Source: Cohnella sp. WQ 127256 (GTDB taxonomy: Bacteria > Bacillota > Bacilli > Paenibacillales > Paenibacillaceae). From it: a stretch of DNA of 64,000 bases. A model generated the notes under the pieces. The model did no database searches. It was not told where the DNA came from and saw only the letters and a list, made by a program, of their open reading frames with translations. Each line of letters begins with the position of its first letter. The stretch's first letter is position 1. Positions 25,753-35,595 of this stretch are shown here, one piece after another. The DNA is taken from positions 62,001 to 126,000 of the forward strand of contig NZ_JAMZCY010000003.1 in NCBI RefSeq assembly GCF_024519285.1. The letters are read 5' to 3'. The translations under genes and the position numbers were made by a program.

Positions 25753-25765
25753 TATTTTTGCCCTG

Positions 25766-26557
25766 TTAAACACGGTGTGTATTGCGGTACTGCGAAGGGG
25801 GAATTCCCCGTTTTTTACGGAAGAGCCTGCTGAAATAAAAGCCATTCTCGTATCCGCATATCCGGGCGATGTTGTCGATGTTAAGGTCGGTTTCGAGCAG
25901 CAAGCGGCTTGCCCGATCGAGCCGAAGCTTGGTCGCATAGTCGGAGGGGGGAAGCCCGTATGCCTCGTGAAATCGTCTCGTGAGTTGTACTGGGCTGAGC
26001 TGCAACGAAAGCGCCAAATTCCGCATATCGATCGGGCCGTAGGCATTGGCGTCGATGAACCGGGCCGCTTTCAGGATCTTGCCGTCGTCGTACTTTGCGA
26101 CCCTATCCTTCTCTTCTTGTAAGCTCCGCTCCATCTCGACCAGTCGCCATAAATCGTTGACCATATGCTGTATTCTCGCCATGGCGGCCTCATCTTGTTC
26201 TAGCTTCTGGCGTCGCAAATAGCGGAAGTCGGATGCCAGCCGCTCGATATCCGAGATGTTCAACTTTCCGCAAAGCTGTTGCCACTCATCCGGATCGGGT
26301 TCCTGTTCCCAAGCAAATTGCAGGAAATGAAACGTTACGGGCTCTAGCGTCCTTCTATAAAATCGGGTTTCCGGAGGGCAAACGACCAGGCTGCCGAATC
26401 CTGCTTCTCCTTCTTGATCAAGGATACGGTAAGCAAATCGGCCTTCCTCCACGGCGAATATTGTCCAATACGGGTAAATATCGCTGTCCAAGTCGAACTT
26501 GTTCTTCTTGACCCAGTACATATGCGCGATCGGCCGAACCGACCAATTGATTCTCAT
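25766..26557 (-). CDS. AraC-family transcriptional regulator
   Basis: A 263-residue regulator. The first about 100 residues form a cupin-like sensor (YPYWTIFAVEEGRFAYRIL, GSLVVCPPETRFYRRT). The C-terminal DNA-binding domain has ALSLQLSPVQLTRRFHEAYG and DNIARICGYENGFYFSRLFRKKRG. Divergent from the FAD oxidoreductase gene at 26682, with about 125 bases of A/T-rich DNA between, so it probably controls that gene. GGTGGCGATGAG precedes the start. Confidence 0.92.
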   Translation of the reverse strand: MRINWSVRPIAHMYWVKKNKFDLDSDIYPYWTIFAVEEGRFAYRILDQEGEAGFGSLVVCPPETRFYRRTLEPVTFHFLQFAWEQEPDPDEWQQLCGKLNISDIERLASDFRYLRRQKLEQDEAAMARIQHMVNDLWRLVEMERSLQEEKDRVAKYDDGKILKAARFIDANAYGPIDMRNLALSLQLSPVQLTRRFHEAYGLPPSDYATKLRLDRASRLLLETDLNIDNIARICGYENGFYFSRLFRKKRGIPPSQYRNTHRV

Positions 26558-26681
26558 CTCATCGCCACCATTTATGAAATAAAGTATATACCTAATTGTA
26601 ATACGGTGTATGTAATTTGGGAAATTGGTGTCCTAATATGAAATAGAAGATAAATTATAGTGTTTGAGGAGATGCGCGCGA

Positions 26682-28934
26682 ATGAGACAGGAAGTCGTTG
26701 CGTCAGATATTACGGTTGTCGGCGGAGGCATGGCGGGAGTGTGTGCCGCAGTGGCGGCAGCCCGGTTGGGCAGAACCGTTGCGCTCGTACAGAACCGCCC
26801 GGTTCTCGGAGGCAACTCGAGCAGCGAGGTGCGGGTCTGGGTATGCGGAGCTACGGCTCACGGCGAGAACCGTTATGCGAGAGAAACCGGAATTATGGGC
26901 GAGATGTTCGTCGAGAATCAGTATCGCAATATCGACGGCAATCCGTATATATGGGACCTGGTCGTTCTGGAAACGGTGAGGGCGGAACCGAATATCCGTT
27001 TGTTTCTGAACACCGACGTTCATGAAGTGGAAGCAGAGGGGGACGGGGACAACCGATCGATCCTTTCCGTTACCGGCTGGATGATGGGGGCGGAGCGGCG
27101 TATCCGTTTTGAAAGCAAGCTGTTTCTCGATTGTACGGGGGATGGGCTCGTCGGATTCCTTGCCGGAGCCAAATACCGAATCGGACGCGAAGCCAAGAGC
27201 GAATTCAATGAAGATTGGGCGCCTCCCGTTGCGGACGATATTACGCTGGGGAGCACGCTGCTCTTCTATACGAAGGATGCAGGCCGTCCCGTCAAATTCA
27301 TTCCGCCGAGCTTTGCTAAGAATATTGAGCAAACGACAATTCCGATGAAGCGCGTCATTCGCAGCGGCGACAACGGATGCGCGTACTGGTGGATCGAATG
27401 GGGCGGAGAGTTGGATACGGTGCATGATAACGAGCGGATTCGCGACGAATTGTGGGCGGCGATCTACGGGATTTGGGATTATATCAAAAATTCCGGCAAA
27501 TTCGAAGCTGACAATATGACGCTCGAGTGGGTGGGATCGGTTCCCGGCAAGCGGGAATACCGACGCTTCGTCGGGGACTACATGCTGAACCAGAACGATA
27601 TCGTAGAGCAGCGGGAGTTCGAAGACCGTGTCGCTTTCGGTGGGTGGTCGATTGATCTGCATCCGCCGCAAGGCATGTATTCGACGGAAAGCGGCTCGAA
27701 GCATTTCCAGCCGGACGGAATTTACCATATTCCGTTTCGGTCCCTTTATTCCGTTAATGTAAGCAACATGATGATGGCGGGACGCGATATTAGCGCTACG
27801 CACGTGGCCTTCGGCACGACGCGCGTCATGGCGACATGCGCCGTCGTCGGTGAAGCTGCCGGCACCGCCGCTGCTTTGTCCGTTGAGAAAGACGTTTCTC
27901 CACGCGAGCTGTACCGCTCCTATCTTCGCGAGCTGCAGCAGACGCTGCTTCGTCAGGATGCGTCCGTGATCGGGCTTCGAAATGAGGATCCGGTCGATCT
28001 GGCGCTTCGAGCAGAGCCGTCCGCTTCGAGTGCATTGACGCGGATTGCGGTGGAGAACCCGTCGGACTCCGGCATCGCGCTCGATTCGGAAGTGGGTTTA
28101 ATCGTGCCCGTTGAGCCAGAGCTGGACGGGATTGAGCTGCTTATCGATGCAGCAGAAGATACCGTGTTGGAGCTGGAGCTGTGGGATACTGGGCGCGGCG
28201 AAAATTATGTACCGCATACACGGCAAGCTTCGGCGTCGGCACCGGTAGCGAAAGGCGAATCGCAGTGGGTGAAGCTAAGCCTGTGCTGGAAGCCCGAGAC
28301 TCCATGCAATGCATTTATTATTATTAAGACTAACGACCAGTTGTCTCTATATACGTCGGATCAGCCGCAAGCCGGCGTCCTTGCCTTTCGTAAAGGGCCG
28401 GAGCCGATCGTCTCTGCAGATCTTGAGCATCGTCAGCCGGACCAGCCGCTCATCCAATGGAAAATGCGTCCTTTCGTCCGCAAGCCGATCTGCTTCCGAC
28501 TCCTATCGTCGACGCAGGCGTTCGCGCCCGGCAAAGCTATCGACGGCTACCAACGGCCCTACGGAGGGCCGCATCTGTGGTCGTCCGCGGTTCTTAGGGA
28601 AGAAACACCGGAGTGGCTGGAGTTGAGCTGGCCGCAGCCGGTGAACGTTCGTACGGTGTACCTGACGTTTAACGACGACGTGAACGAGGATCTGATCAAT
28701 CTTCATCACCACCGTACGTCGTTCGAGACGATTCCGGAACTGGTGAAGGACTATCGCGTGCAAGCTTATACGAACGGCGCATGGCTGACCGTAGTCGAAT
28801 GCCGAAACAACCGGAAGCGGAGAACGGTTCATCGCTTGGACCGGGCGGTCGCTGCTGACCGTCTCCGCGTATGGATCGATTCGACGAACGGTTGCGACCG
28901 GGCGGAGATTGTGGAGATTCGGGTATATGATTAG
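26682..28934 (+). CDS. FAD-dependent oxidoreductase (FAD_oxidored) with C-terminal discoidin-like domain
   Basis: About 750 residues. FAD-binding Rossmann loop VVGGGMAGVCAAVAAARLG starts near residue 10, followed by VLGGNSSSEVRVWV; LFLDCTGDGLVGFLAGA and MMAGRDISATHVAFGTTRVM are characteristic of PF12831 proteins. The last about 150 residues (SSTQAFAPGKAIDGYQRPYGGPHLWSS, LELSWPQPVNVRTVYLTF) look like a galactose-binding/F5-8C beta-sandwich. No signal peptide, so cytoplasmic. Probably oxidises a sugar or sugar acid. TTG at 26664 gives a longer form, but GAGGAGA then ATG at 26682 is better. Some relatives are misnamed xanthan lyase; no lyase domain is present. Confidence 0.85.
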   Translation: MRQEVVASDITVVGGGMAGVCAAVAAARLGRTVALVQNRPVLGGNSSSEVRVWVCGATAHGENRYARETGIMGEMFVENQYRNIDGNPYIWDLVVLETVRAEPNIRLFLNTDVHEVEAEGDGDNRSILSVTGWMMGAERRIRFESKLFLDCTGDGLVGFLAGAKYRIGREAKSEFNEDWAPPVADDITLGSTLLFYTKDAGRPVKFIPPSFAKNIEQTTIPMKRVIRSGDNGCAYWWIEWGGELDTVHDNERIRDELWAAIYGIWDYIKNSGKFEADNMTLEWVGSVPGKREYRRFVGDYMLNQNDIVEQREFEDRVAFGGWSIDLHPPQGMYSTESGSKHFQPDGIYHIPFRSLYSVNVSNMMMAGRDISATHVAFGTTRVMATCAVVGEAAGTAAALSVEKDVSPRELYRSYLRELQQTLLRQDASVIGLRNEDPVDLALRAEPSASSALTRIAVENPSDSGIALDSEVGLIVPVEPELDGIELLIDAAEDTVLELELWDTGRGENYVPHTRQASASAPVAKGESQWVKLSLCWKPETPCNAFIIIKTNDQLSLYTSDQPQAGVLAFRKGPEPIVSADLEHRQPDQPLIQWKMRPFVRKPICFRLLSSTQAFAPGKAIDGYQRPYGGPHLWSSAVLREETPEWLELSWPQPVNVRTVYLTFNDDVNEDLINLHHHRTSFETIPELVKDYRVQAYTNGAWLTVVECRNNRKRRTVHRLDRAVAADRLRVWIDSTNGCDRAEIVEIRVYD

Positions 28935-28956
28935 ACTGCATATTTCTAAATCGTTG

Positions 28957-28992
28957 AAAAGCGCCTTCGTTCTCTCGGACAGAGGCGCTTTT
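28957..28992 (+). terminator. terminator after the FAD oxidoreductase gene
   Basis: Stem AAAAGCGCCT (28957-28966) and AGGCGCTTTT (28983-28992) with a 16-base loop. Confidence 0.82.
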
Positions 28993-29098
28993 ACCTTCTT
29001 GGGAAAATCGGCGATTTTTTTCGGAGAACGAAATGCCCCCCTTCAGGCTATGTATAATGAAGACATCAGAATTCGTTATAGGGAGTGAATCTTACACG

Positions 29099-30892
29099 AT
29101 GCCAATCTTGCGGCAGTTGCTTCCGAACACCATGAAGCATAGGCTTTTCTTGGCTTACATCACCCTCCTGATGATCCCTTTATGCATCGCCATTTATTAT
29201 TTATTCCAGCATTTTCAATCCATTCGCCAGAAGGATATGATGGACCGCTTGTCTGAGCGTATGCAACAGGTTCACGTGTCCTTGACGGATATGATGGCGT
29301 TCGCCTATAAGGCGAATATTATGCTGAGCCAGGACGAGGGGCTGATCCAGATGATGTACGATCCGGACAAGTACGATCCGCTGGACCGAAAGAAAGTGAT
29401 TGAAAGCAAAATGTTCGGAATCAACAACAGCTTTTTCTTCCATCAGACGGATCTGTATTTTCGATTCATCGACCGCAAGGGCAACGTATACACTTCCTAT
29501 GCTCCCAATGGACAGTTGACCAACAGGCTGCAAGAACTGCAAGAATGGCGGAATAAGCTGAATAGCGGGTCGTATTCCTATCAATGGGTGGCGGATGACG
29601 GGAATGATGTGAACGGCGGCCAAGGAAAGCTTCTAAGCCTGTACATCCTTCTGGACGACCAACTGCGGGGAAATTACGGATTGGCGCGCATCAGCATCAA
29701 CATTCAAGAATGGTTCCGCAATACGTTAAAGGATAGCCCGGCCAACCAGGATCTGACCATCTTTAACGGGCAAGGGAAGATCATGCTCCAAAGCAAAGCG
29801 GCCGCCTTCAGCAAGGATATGATGCAGAGAATCATAACCGCGCAGGCTCAGGTAGGGCATTACGAGGACAAGCACGCCTCCTCCCTTGTCAATTACAGCT
29901 ATTTGCAGGAATTAGACTGGTATGTGGTCAGCCAGATGCCATTAGGCGAACTGCAGCAGGAGATCCGGCACTTAAGACTGATCTTTTTCCTCTTTCTGAC
30001 CCTTTTGATTGTAGCGTTCGTGGTGGTGACCATCATCCTGACGGCCCGCATGACGAAGCCTTTGTACGTTCTGGAGCGGAGCATGGAGGAAGCGACGGAC
30101 AAGAAGTTGAACGTCAAAATTTCCATCGGCAAAGCGGCAACAGCCGAGGTGCGTTCCCTTGGCGACAGCTTCAACCGGATGATCGACGATGTCGTCGCGC
30201 TCATTAACAAGCTTAAGCTAGAGGAGCGGCAAAAGCAGGCGGTTCGTTTCCAAATGCTGCTCTCCCAAATGAACCCGCATTTTTTGTTGAATACCTTGAA
30301 CACGGTAAAATGGATCGCCCGAAAAGAAAAGCAGGAAGCGATAGTGGGTATCTGCACTTCGCTCGGGGTCATTTTGGAAGCGAGCCTCAACTCGGAGATC
30401 GAGATGATCTCCTTGAAGGAAGAAATACGGCTATTGCGCTCGTATGAATCCATACAAGCGTTTCGCTTCCGGGATCACTTTACCATCCTGTATGAAGTGG
30501 AGGAATCGGTTCAATACGCACTGGTTCCCAAGCTGAGTCTGCAGCCTCTGGTGGAAAATTCCATTGTCCATGGCTTTGACTCGGCCGAAGGCCGCGGCAC
30601 AATCCAGGTTAGGGCCAGAGCGGAAGGGAACGTCCTCGTTCTGGAGGTGGAGGATAACGGCATCGGCATGGAGGAGGCTGCTCGCAGGCCTGGCAGGCGA
30701 AGTGGGCACGGGATCGGACTCAGCAATCTGAGAGAAAGGCTGCAGTTGCTTTTTAAGGAGGAGGGCTCCCTGGATTCGATCTCCGATGTGGAAGGGACCC
30801 TAATCCGGATTCGGCTTCCTTTGCTGATTGCAACGCCTTATTTACAGGAAGGAGATGGCGGGCATGTGGACGGTTTTACTGGTGGAAGATGA
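29099..30892 (+). CDS. YesM-type sensor histidine kinase
   Basis: About 597 residues. Two membrane helices (about 17-38 and 293-315 of this start) flank an extracellular sensor; then HAMP (TKPLYVLERSMEEA), the phosphoacceptor motif MNPHFLLNTLNTV (His near 394) and a HATPase with LVENSIVHGF, VEDNGIGM. Several starts are possible from 29033; ATG at 29099 after GGGAGTG is chosen. A TATAAT at 29053-29058 may be its -10. It overlaps the response regulator, with which it forms a pair regulating the downstream sugar importer (inference from neighbourhood). Confidence 0.93.
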   Translation: MPILRQLLPNTMKHRLFLAYITLLMIPLCIAIYYLFQHFQSIRQKDMMDRLSERMQQVHVSLTDMMAFAYKANIMLSQDEGLIQMMYDPDKYDPLDRKKVIESKMFGINNSFFFHQTDLYFRFIDRKGNVYTSYAPNGQLTNRLQELQEWRNKLNSGSYSYQWVADDGNDVNGGQGKLLSLYILLDDQLRGNYGLARISINIQEWFRNTLKDSPANQDLTIFNGQGKIMLQSKAAAFSKDMMQRIITAQAQVGHYEDKHASSLVNYSYLQELDWYVVSQMPLGELQQEIRHLRLIFFLFLTLLIVAFVVVTIILTARMTKPLYVLERSMEEATDKKLNVKISIGKAATAEVRSLGDSFNRMIDDVVALINKLKLEERQKQAVRFQMLLSQMNPHFLLNTLNTVKWIARKEKQEAIVGICTSLGVILEASLNSEIEMISLKEEIRLLRSYESIQAFRFRDHFTILYEVEESVQYALVPKLSLQPLVENSIVHGFDSAEGRGTIQVRARAEGNVLVLEVEDNGIGMEEAARRPGRRSGHGIGLSNLRERLQLLFKEEGSLDSISDVEGTLIRIRLPLLIATPYLQEGDGGHVDGFTGGR

Positions 30893-32294
30893 AGCGTTTG
30901 TCCGGGAGGCCATCCGGGAAATCGTAGCCTGGGAGAAACACGGCTTTTGCATAGCGGGTGAGGCGGGCAACGGGAGGGAGGCTCTGGAGATGATCCTAGA
31001 GCTTAAGCCCGATGTCGTAATTGCCGATATCGTCATGCCGGGCATGGACGGGATCGAACTGTTGAAGGAAACGCGAAAAGCGGGAATCCGCAGCCGGTTT
31101 ATTATGCTCACGGCGATGAGCCACTTTGATTACGCAAGGGACGCCTTGCAATATGGCGCCTTCAACTATTTGTTAAAGCTGAGCTTAAACGACGACCTTC
31201 TGTTGGAAAATCTGTCGCGAATCAAGGGAGAATTGTTCGAAGAGCTTAGGGGGGCGGGAGAGGCGCTTTATCCCTACTATCACCGTACTTGGTCGGGCAT
31301 CCGGGGAATTGGCGCATCGGCTCAAGAGGATCAGACCAGAACAGCGGCGGGGAAGTTCCATCATTTGGGTCTTGATATCTTTGCCGTGCTGAGCGGAGCT
31401 GTTCCCGCCGATGTGGTTCAGGCGGGTATCCGGCAGGAAGAGTATCTACTGGTCCAATCCTTCTATGAAGGCGGGCAGACCACGTTCTTTTGCTGGGGTT
31501 TTCAGCGGAAGGAAGATCAGACCAATTGGGACAATTTGATCCCGCCGGTCGGTCGGGCGTTAAGCAGCAGGCTGGAATGTCTTGCCCAGGATTGGAGGCG
31601 GGCGCTGAATCAACTGAACGGTGAATGGTACGGCCGCGAGGCGAAGCCGTTGCAGGAGCAGCAGGAGCTGCCGCCAATCGCGGAACTGGAAGCCGAGCTG
31701 ATCCGCTGCTTTGAAGAACGCAATGTATCGAAATGCGCCGAGACAGCAACCCTAATGTGGCAAAGCATGAAAGCCTCGGCGTTCTCCCATATGGAAGTGA
31801 AAACGCAGGCGGCCCATCTTCTTCATCTGTTGGCGATGCTGGTCGGACGAAAGCCGGAGGATTTGGAGGTTATCGACTCCGCCATCAGCCATGATTCGCT
31901 GCTCGATCATGTTCTGCTAATGATACGGGAGCATATCCGCCGCTTCAAGGAGGAAAATGTTAATTTTACGGATCATCCCGAGGTGAACCGGGTGATCCGA
32001 TACCTACTGGAGCATTACAAGGAAAATATCAAGGTTGCGGATCTAGCCCGGCTAGTAGCCATTAATGTGGACTATTTAAGTACCGTGTTTGGCAAAAAAA
32101 CCGGACAAACGCCAATCGCTTACTTGCAGAACATCCGGATCGAACAGGCGAAGCGCCTGCTCCTGCATTCCAAGCTGAACGTGGAGGAGATCGCCTATGA
32201 GACGGGGTTTGCCGACGATGCTTATTTCATCAAGATATTCAAGCGCATGGTAGGACAAACGCCCAGCGCTTTCAGGCGGGAGAACAATTTCTAA
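30864..32294 (+). CDS. YesN-type AraC-domain response regulator
   Basis: About 476 residues. Receiver domain: VLLVEDEAFVREAIR, phospho-Asp in VVIADIVMPGMDG (near 54) and the LLKLS lysine region. A long variable middle follows, then an AraC-type DNA-binding domain at the end (VADLARLVAINVDYLSTVFGKKTG, VEEIAYETGFADDAYFIKIFKRMVG). Starts inside the kinase gene; ATG at 30864 has GGAAGGAG at good distance, unlike the ATG at 30855. It probably activates the importer operon beginning at 32398. Confidence 0.93.
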   Translation: MWTVLLVEDEAFVREAIREIVAWEKHGFCIAGEAGNGREALEMILELKPDVVIADIVMPGMDGIELLKETRKAGIRSRFIMLTAMSHFDYARDALQYGAFNYLLKLSLNDDLLLENLSRIKGELFEELRGAGEALYPYYHRTWSGIRGIGASAQEDQTRTAAGKFHHLGLDIFAVLSGAVPADVVQAGIRQEEYLLVQSFYEGGQTTFFCWGFQRKEDQTNWDNLIPPVGRALSSRLECLAQDWRRALNQLNGEWYGREAKPLQEQQELPPIAELEAELIRCFEERNVSKCAETATLMWQSMKASAFSHMEVKTQAAHLLHLLAMLVGRKPEDLEVIDSAISHDSLLDHVLLMIREHIRRFKEENVNFTDHPEVNRVIRYLLEHYKENIKVADLARLVAINVDYLSTVFGKKTGQTPIAYLQNIRIEQAKRLLLHSKLNVEEIAYETGFADDAYFIKIFKRMVGQTPSAFRRENNF

Positions 32295-32397
32295 GTTTTG
32301 TACTACCAACCTGTAAGTTTCGAACCTAAGAACATAAGGAGCGGCTTGGTATAGTGAGGAGGAATCAAACATCCGATTGTAGGGAGGGCACGGCTAG

Positions 32398-33753
32398 ATG
32401 AGAAAAAGAAAATGGTTGAACACAGGGGTGGCGTTGCTTGCGGCAGTATCGCTGACGCTCACCGGCTGCGGCGGCAAGGAAAACGGCAATCTAGCGACGG
32501 GGTCAGCTTCGCCGGCTGCTTCGGCGGAGACGACGCCGAGCGCCGCGCCAAACAAAGACCCGATCAAGCTCACCATGTGGGGAGCGGTACCGGCTGAGAA
32601 TGGTCCGCAGGCGGTCGTAGACAACTGGAACAAGGAGAATCCGGATATTCAGGTGGAATACGTGCGGTTCGTCAATGACGATGCAGGCAACCTGAAGCTG
32701 GATACGGCGCTGATGTCTAACCAACCCGTAGACATGTACGTGAACTATGATTTCAGCCTCTACGAGAAGCGGATCAAGGCGGGCAATGCACTTGATCTGA
32801 GCCCGTTCGCCGACTTAAACGTGGACGACAAAATGGGCACGGGCGCGGCCTTGTGGAAGGTGGAAGACAAGTATTACGGCGTTCCTACGAGCAAGGGCTT
32901 ATCGTTCGTCTGGCTGAACAAGGACATGCTCGATGCGAAGGGCCTTCCAGTTCCGGAGGAGTGGGGATTGGACGAGTTCAAACAGTATGCCAATGTGTTG
33001 AAGGGCGACAAGGTGTGGGGAGCGGCGCAAAGCGATTATTACTTCAACGTGCCGATCAATGGATCCATGCTCAAGCAAAGCCAGTATCTAACCAATGCGG
33101 ACGGTGTCTCGGCGTTCGACAACCCGCTGACAGTTAAGGCGCTGCAGGTCTACTCCGACATGATGTTCCAGGACAAGAGCCTCATGCCGCATACGGAGCA
33201 GATTACTTCGAAGCCTGCTTTGGACCAGATGTTCGTGAAGGGAGAGACGGCGATGCTGTTCTCCACCCAGCAGATTTTCAGAACGACGAATAACCTGAAG
33301 GAGTACCCTCGTACCTTCAAGGTAGCGGCGGCGCCGGCTCCCAAGGTGAACAAGGACCAGACCGACTATATCAACGCCGGCGGATTGGGAGACGTGCTCT
33401 CCATCAATCCGCATACGAAGAATCCCGAAGCGGCCTGGAAGTTTATCAAGTGGTACGCCGATATCGGAATGCTTCCAATGGCCCCGGGCGGCCGAGTGCC
33501 CGCCTCCAAGGATTTCCCTGCGGATCAGGCAATCAGCCTGATGTTCGAGGGCGTGGAGGACACCTATGACATGGATTCCATCAAGCGAGTCATGTTCGGT
33601 AACAAACCACTCGGCTTAAGCCGTCTCGACAAGAAGTCGGGTAGCGAGCAGCAGGTGATCTACGACAAAATTTTCTCACAGAAGCTGACTCCCGAAGAAG
33701 GCGCGAAGGAATTGGCCCGGGTCCATGACAAGAACTTAAAAGCGGCCCAATAA
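32398..33753 (+). CDS. CUT1 extracellular sugar-binding lipoprotein
   Basis: A 451-residue family 1 solute-binding protein: signal peptide with lipobox LTGC (Cys near 24), a Ser/Ala/Pro linker, then the bilobed domain (LTMWGAVPAENGPQAVVDNW, YYGVPTSKGLSFVWLNKDML, TAMLFSTQQIF). Partner of the permeases at 33849 and 34744 and the two-component system just upstream. A G-rich imperfect stem-loop (about 33771-33806) lies between it and the permease. Substrate unknown, probably an oligosaccharide. Confidence 0.92.
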   Translation: MRKRKWLNTGVALLAAVSLTLTGCGGKENGNLATGSASPAASAETTPSAAPNKDPIKLTMWGAVPAENGPQAVVDNWNKENPDIQVEYVRFVNDDAGNLKLDTALMSNQPVDMYVNYDFSLYEKRIKAGNALDLSPFADLNVDDKMGTGAALWKVEDKYYGVPTSKGLSFVWLNKDMLDAKGLPVPEEWGLDEFKQYANVLKGDKVWGAAQSDYYFNVPINGSMLKQSQYLTNADGVSAFDNPLTVKALQVYSDMMFQDKSLMPHTEQITSKPALDQMFVKGETAMLFSTQQIFRTTNNLKEYPRTFKVAAAPAPKVNKDQTDYINAGGLGDVLSINPHTKNPEAAWKFIKWYADIGMLPMAPGGRVPASKDFPADQAISLMFEGVEDTYDMDSIKRVMFGNKPLGLSRLDKKSGSEQQVIYDKIFSQKLTPEEGAKELARVHDKNLKAAQ

Positions 33754-33848
33754 TAGGACGCCGAAAGGCTAAGGGGGGCAGGCACTCGTGGTCGAGCCTC
33801 TCCTTTCCTTTTCTTTGACCTAACTATCGATATTGGCGGTGAACGATC

Positions 33849-34727
33849 GTGAATTGGATGCAACGACAGAGACTGCTCGGCTATGTATTCATCGCCCCCA
33901 ATCTGATCGGAATGACGATTTTCATGCTGATTCCGGCTCTGTTCTCCTTTTATTTGATGTTTACGGATTGGGTGTTCGCCAACGGGCAACCCCCGCAATT
34001 TATCGGATTCGGCAATTTCAAGAGGATGATCGAGGACGACTTGTTTGCCGTGTCCGTCAGAAACACATTATTGATCTTAATTCCTGTGCCGATTTCCATT
34101 ATGCTAGGTTTTCTGATCGCGGTCATGCTGAACAATCGCGTCTATTTCCAGAAGACGCTGCGGGCCTTTTTCTTCGCTCCCTATTTTACGAGCGGTATCG
34201 CCATTGCGTTCGTCTGGATGGTGCTGTTCCAGCCTTCCAGCGGTCCTATCAATGCCTTTCTGGGCTCCATCGGCATAGCCGATCCGCCCAAATGGTTCGC
34301 CTCTCCCGACACAGCTATGTATGCGGTGCTCATCATGATGACCGCAGGTGGCATCGGGTATAACATGATTATTTATTTGGCCGCCTTGCAGGAAATATCC
34401 TCGGAGCAGCTGGAAGCCGCCAAGATCGACGGAGCGACGTTCGGACAACTGCTGCGCCTCATTATTTTGCCTTTGGTTAGCCCGACGACGTTTTTCCTGA
34501 TGATTACCGGGTTTATCGGCTCCATTAAAGGGTTTGGCATGATCTACGCCATTACGCAAGGGGGGCCCGCCAACAGCACGACGGTGTTCTCCATTTTCGC
34601 CTACAAGAAAGCATTCAACTTTTATGAAATGGGCTATGCGTCTGCTGTTTCTTGGACCATGTTCCTGCTCATCCTTGGCATTACGCTAATTCAATGGGCA
34701 GGCCAGAAAAAATGGGTCCATTACTAA
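33849..34727 (+). CDS. CUT1 sugar ABC transporter permease (MalF/UgpA type)
   Basis: A 292-residue permease with six hydrophobic helices and EAA loop SSEQLEAAKIDGATFGQLLRLIILP, plus ITQGGPANSTTVFSIFAYKKAF. The start is GTG at 33849 with GGCGGTGA upstream; ATG at 33858 is an alternative. First of two permease genes. Confidence 0.92.
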   Translation: MNWMQRQRLLGYVFIAPNLIGMTIFMLIPALFSFYLMFTDWVFANGQPPQFIGFGNFKRMIEDDLFAVSVRNTLLILIPVPISIMLGFLIAVMLNNRVYFQKTLRAFFFAPYFTSGIAIAFVWMVLFQPSSGPINAFLGSIGIADPPKWFASPDTAMYAVLIMMTAGGIGYNMIIYLAALQEISSEQLEAAKIDGATFGQLLRLIILPLVSPTTFFLMITGFIGSIKGFGMIYAITQGGPANSTTVFSIFAYKKAFNFYEMGYASAVSWTMFLLILGITLIQWAGQKKWVHY

Positions 34728-34743
34728 GGAAGGTGAAAGTCGC

Positions 34744-35595
34744 GTGATGAATGTAACAAGCTCCAGAATCGTCAAAGAGAGGCTGGGCAAAGGCTTAAGC
34801 ACCGTATTTATGGTCCTAGCCAGCCTCCTATTGTTGTCGCCCATGCTGTGGATGATCAGCACGTCATTTAAGAAAGCTAAGGACGTTTTCACTTATCCAA
34901 TCCAGTGGATTCCCAGCGATCCGGTGCTAAGTAACCACATCAAGGTCTGGACGGCCGGGGATGGATTTGCGATGTTTTATTTCAACTCGTTGAAGATTTC
35001 ATTGATCCTGATGATCGGTGCGCCATTGCTGGCCGCCATTGCCGCGTACGGGTTCAGCCGCATCGAATTCAAGGGTCGGAACGTCATCTTCGTGCTGTAT
35101 CTGTGCCTGATGATGATTCCGCAGCAGGTGCTGTTCGTTCCCAAATTCATCATGTTCGAGTGGATGCACATATACAATACCCATTGGGCGCTCATTCTGC
35201 CCGGGCTGTTCACCGTATTCGGCGTGTTTATGTTTCGGCAATTTTTCATGAGCATTCCCCATGAAATATCCGAAGCGGCCTTTATAGACGGAGCGGGGCA
35301 TTTTCGGATTTTCTGCCGATTGTTTCTGCCTCTTTCCAAGCCGGTTCTGGCGACCTTCGCCATTATCGATTTTACATGGACCTGGAACGATTACGAGAAC
35401 GCGTTGATTTTCCTGTTGGACAAGAAGCTTTACACGGTTCCGCTGGGCATGCAGAACTTCATGCTGGAAGCTGGGGTGGACTACAACATGATGATGGCTG
35501 CCGCCACGGCAAGCGTCGTGCCTCTGCTCATCGTTTTTTTCTTCGGTCAGAAATATATTATTCAAAGCTTTTCAAGCTCCGCTGTGAAAGGATGA
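34744..35595 (+). CDS. CUT1 sugar ABC transporter permease (MalG/UgpE type)
   Basis: A 283-residue permease. EAA loop ISEAAFIDGAGHFRIFCRLFLP and C-terminal QSFSSSAVKG are typical of the MalG side. GTG at 34744 or the adjacent ATG at 34747 could start it, after GGAAGGTGA. Its stop overlaps an ATG of a 20-codon ORF, as if another coupled gene once followed. Confidence 0.92.
   Translation: MMNVTSSRIVKERLGKGLSTVFMVLASLLLLSPMLWMISTSFKKAKDVFTYPIQWIPSDPVLSNHIKVWTAGDGFAMFYFNSLKISLILMIGAPLLAAIAAYGFSRIEFKGRNVIFVLYLCLMMIPQQVLFVPKFIMFEWMHIYNTHWALILPGLFTVFGVFMFRQFFMSIPHEISEAAFIDGAGHFRIFCRLFLPLSKPVLATFAIIDFTWTWNDYENALIFLLDKKLYTVPLGMQNFMLEAGVDYNMMMAAATASVVPLLIVFFFGQKYIIQSFSSSAVKG

Noticed and set aside
25625..26122. 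165-codon plus-strand frame opposite the AraC gene
   Set aside because: It runs through the AraC terminator and the HTH-coding region; no start signal or motif.
26703..27803. 366-codon open frame on the minus strand inside the FAD oxidoreductase gene
   Set aside because: Complementary to a well-supported flavoprotein in G+C-rich DNA; no domain motif, no ribosome site.
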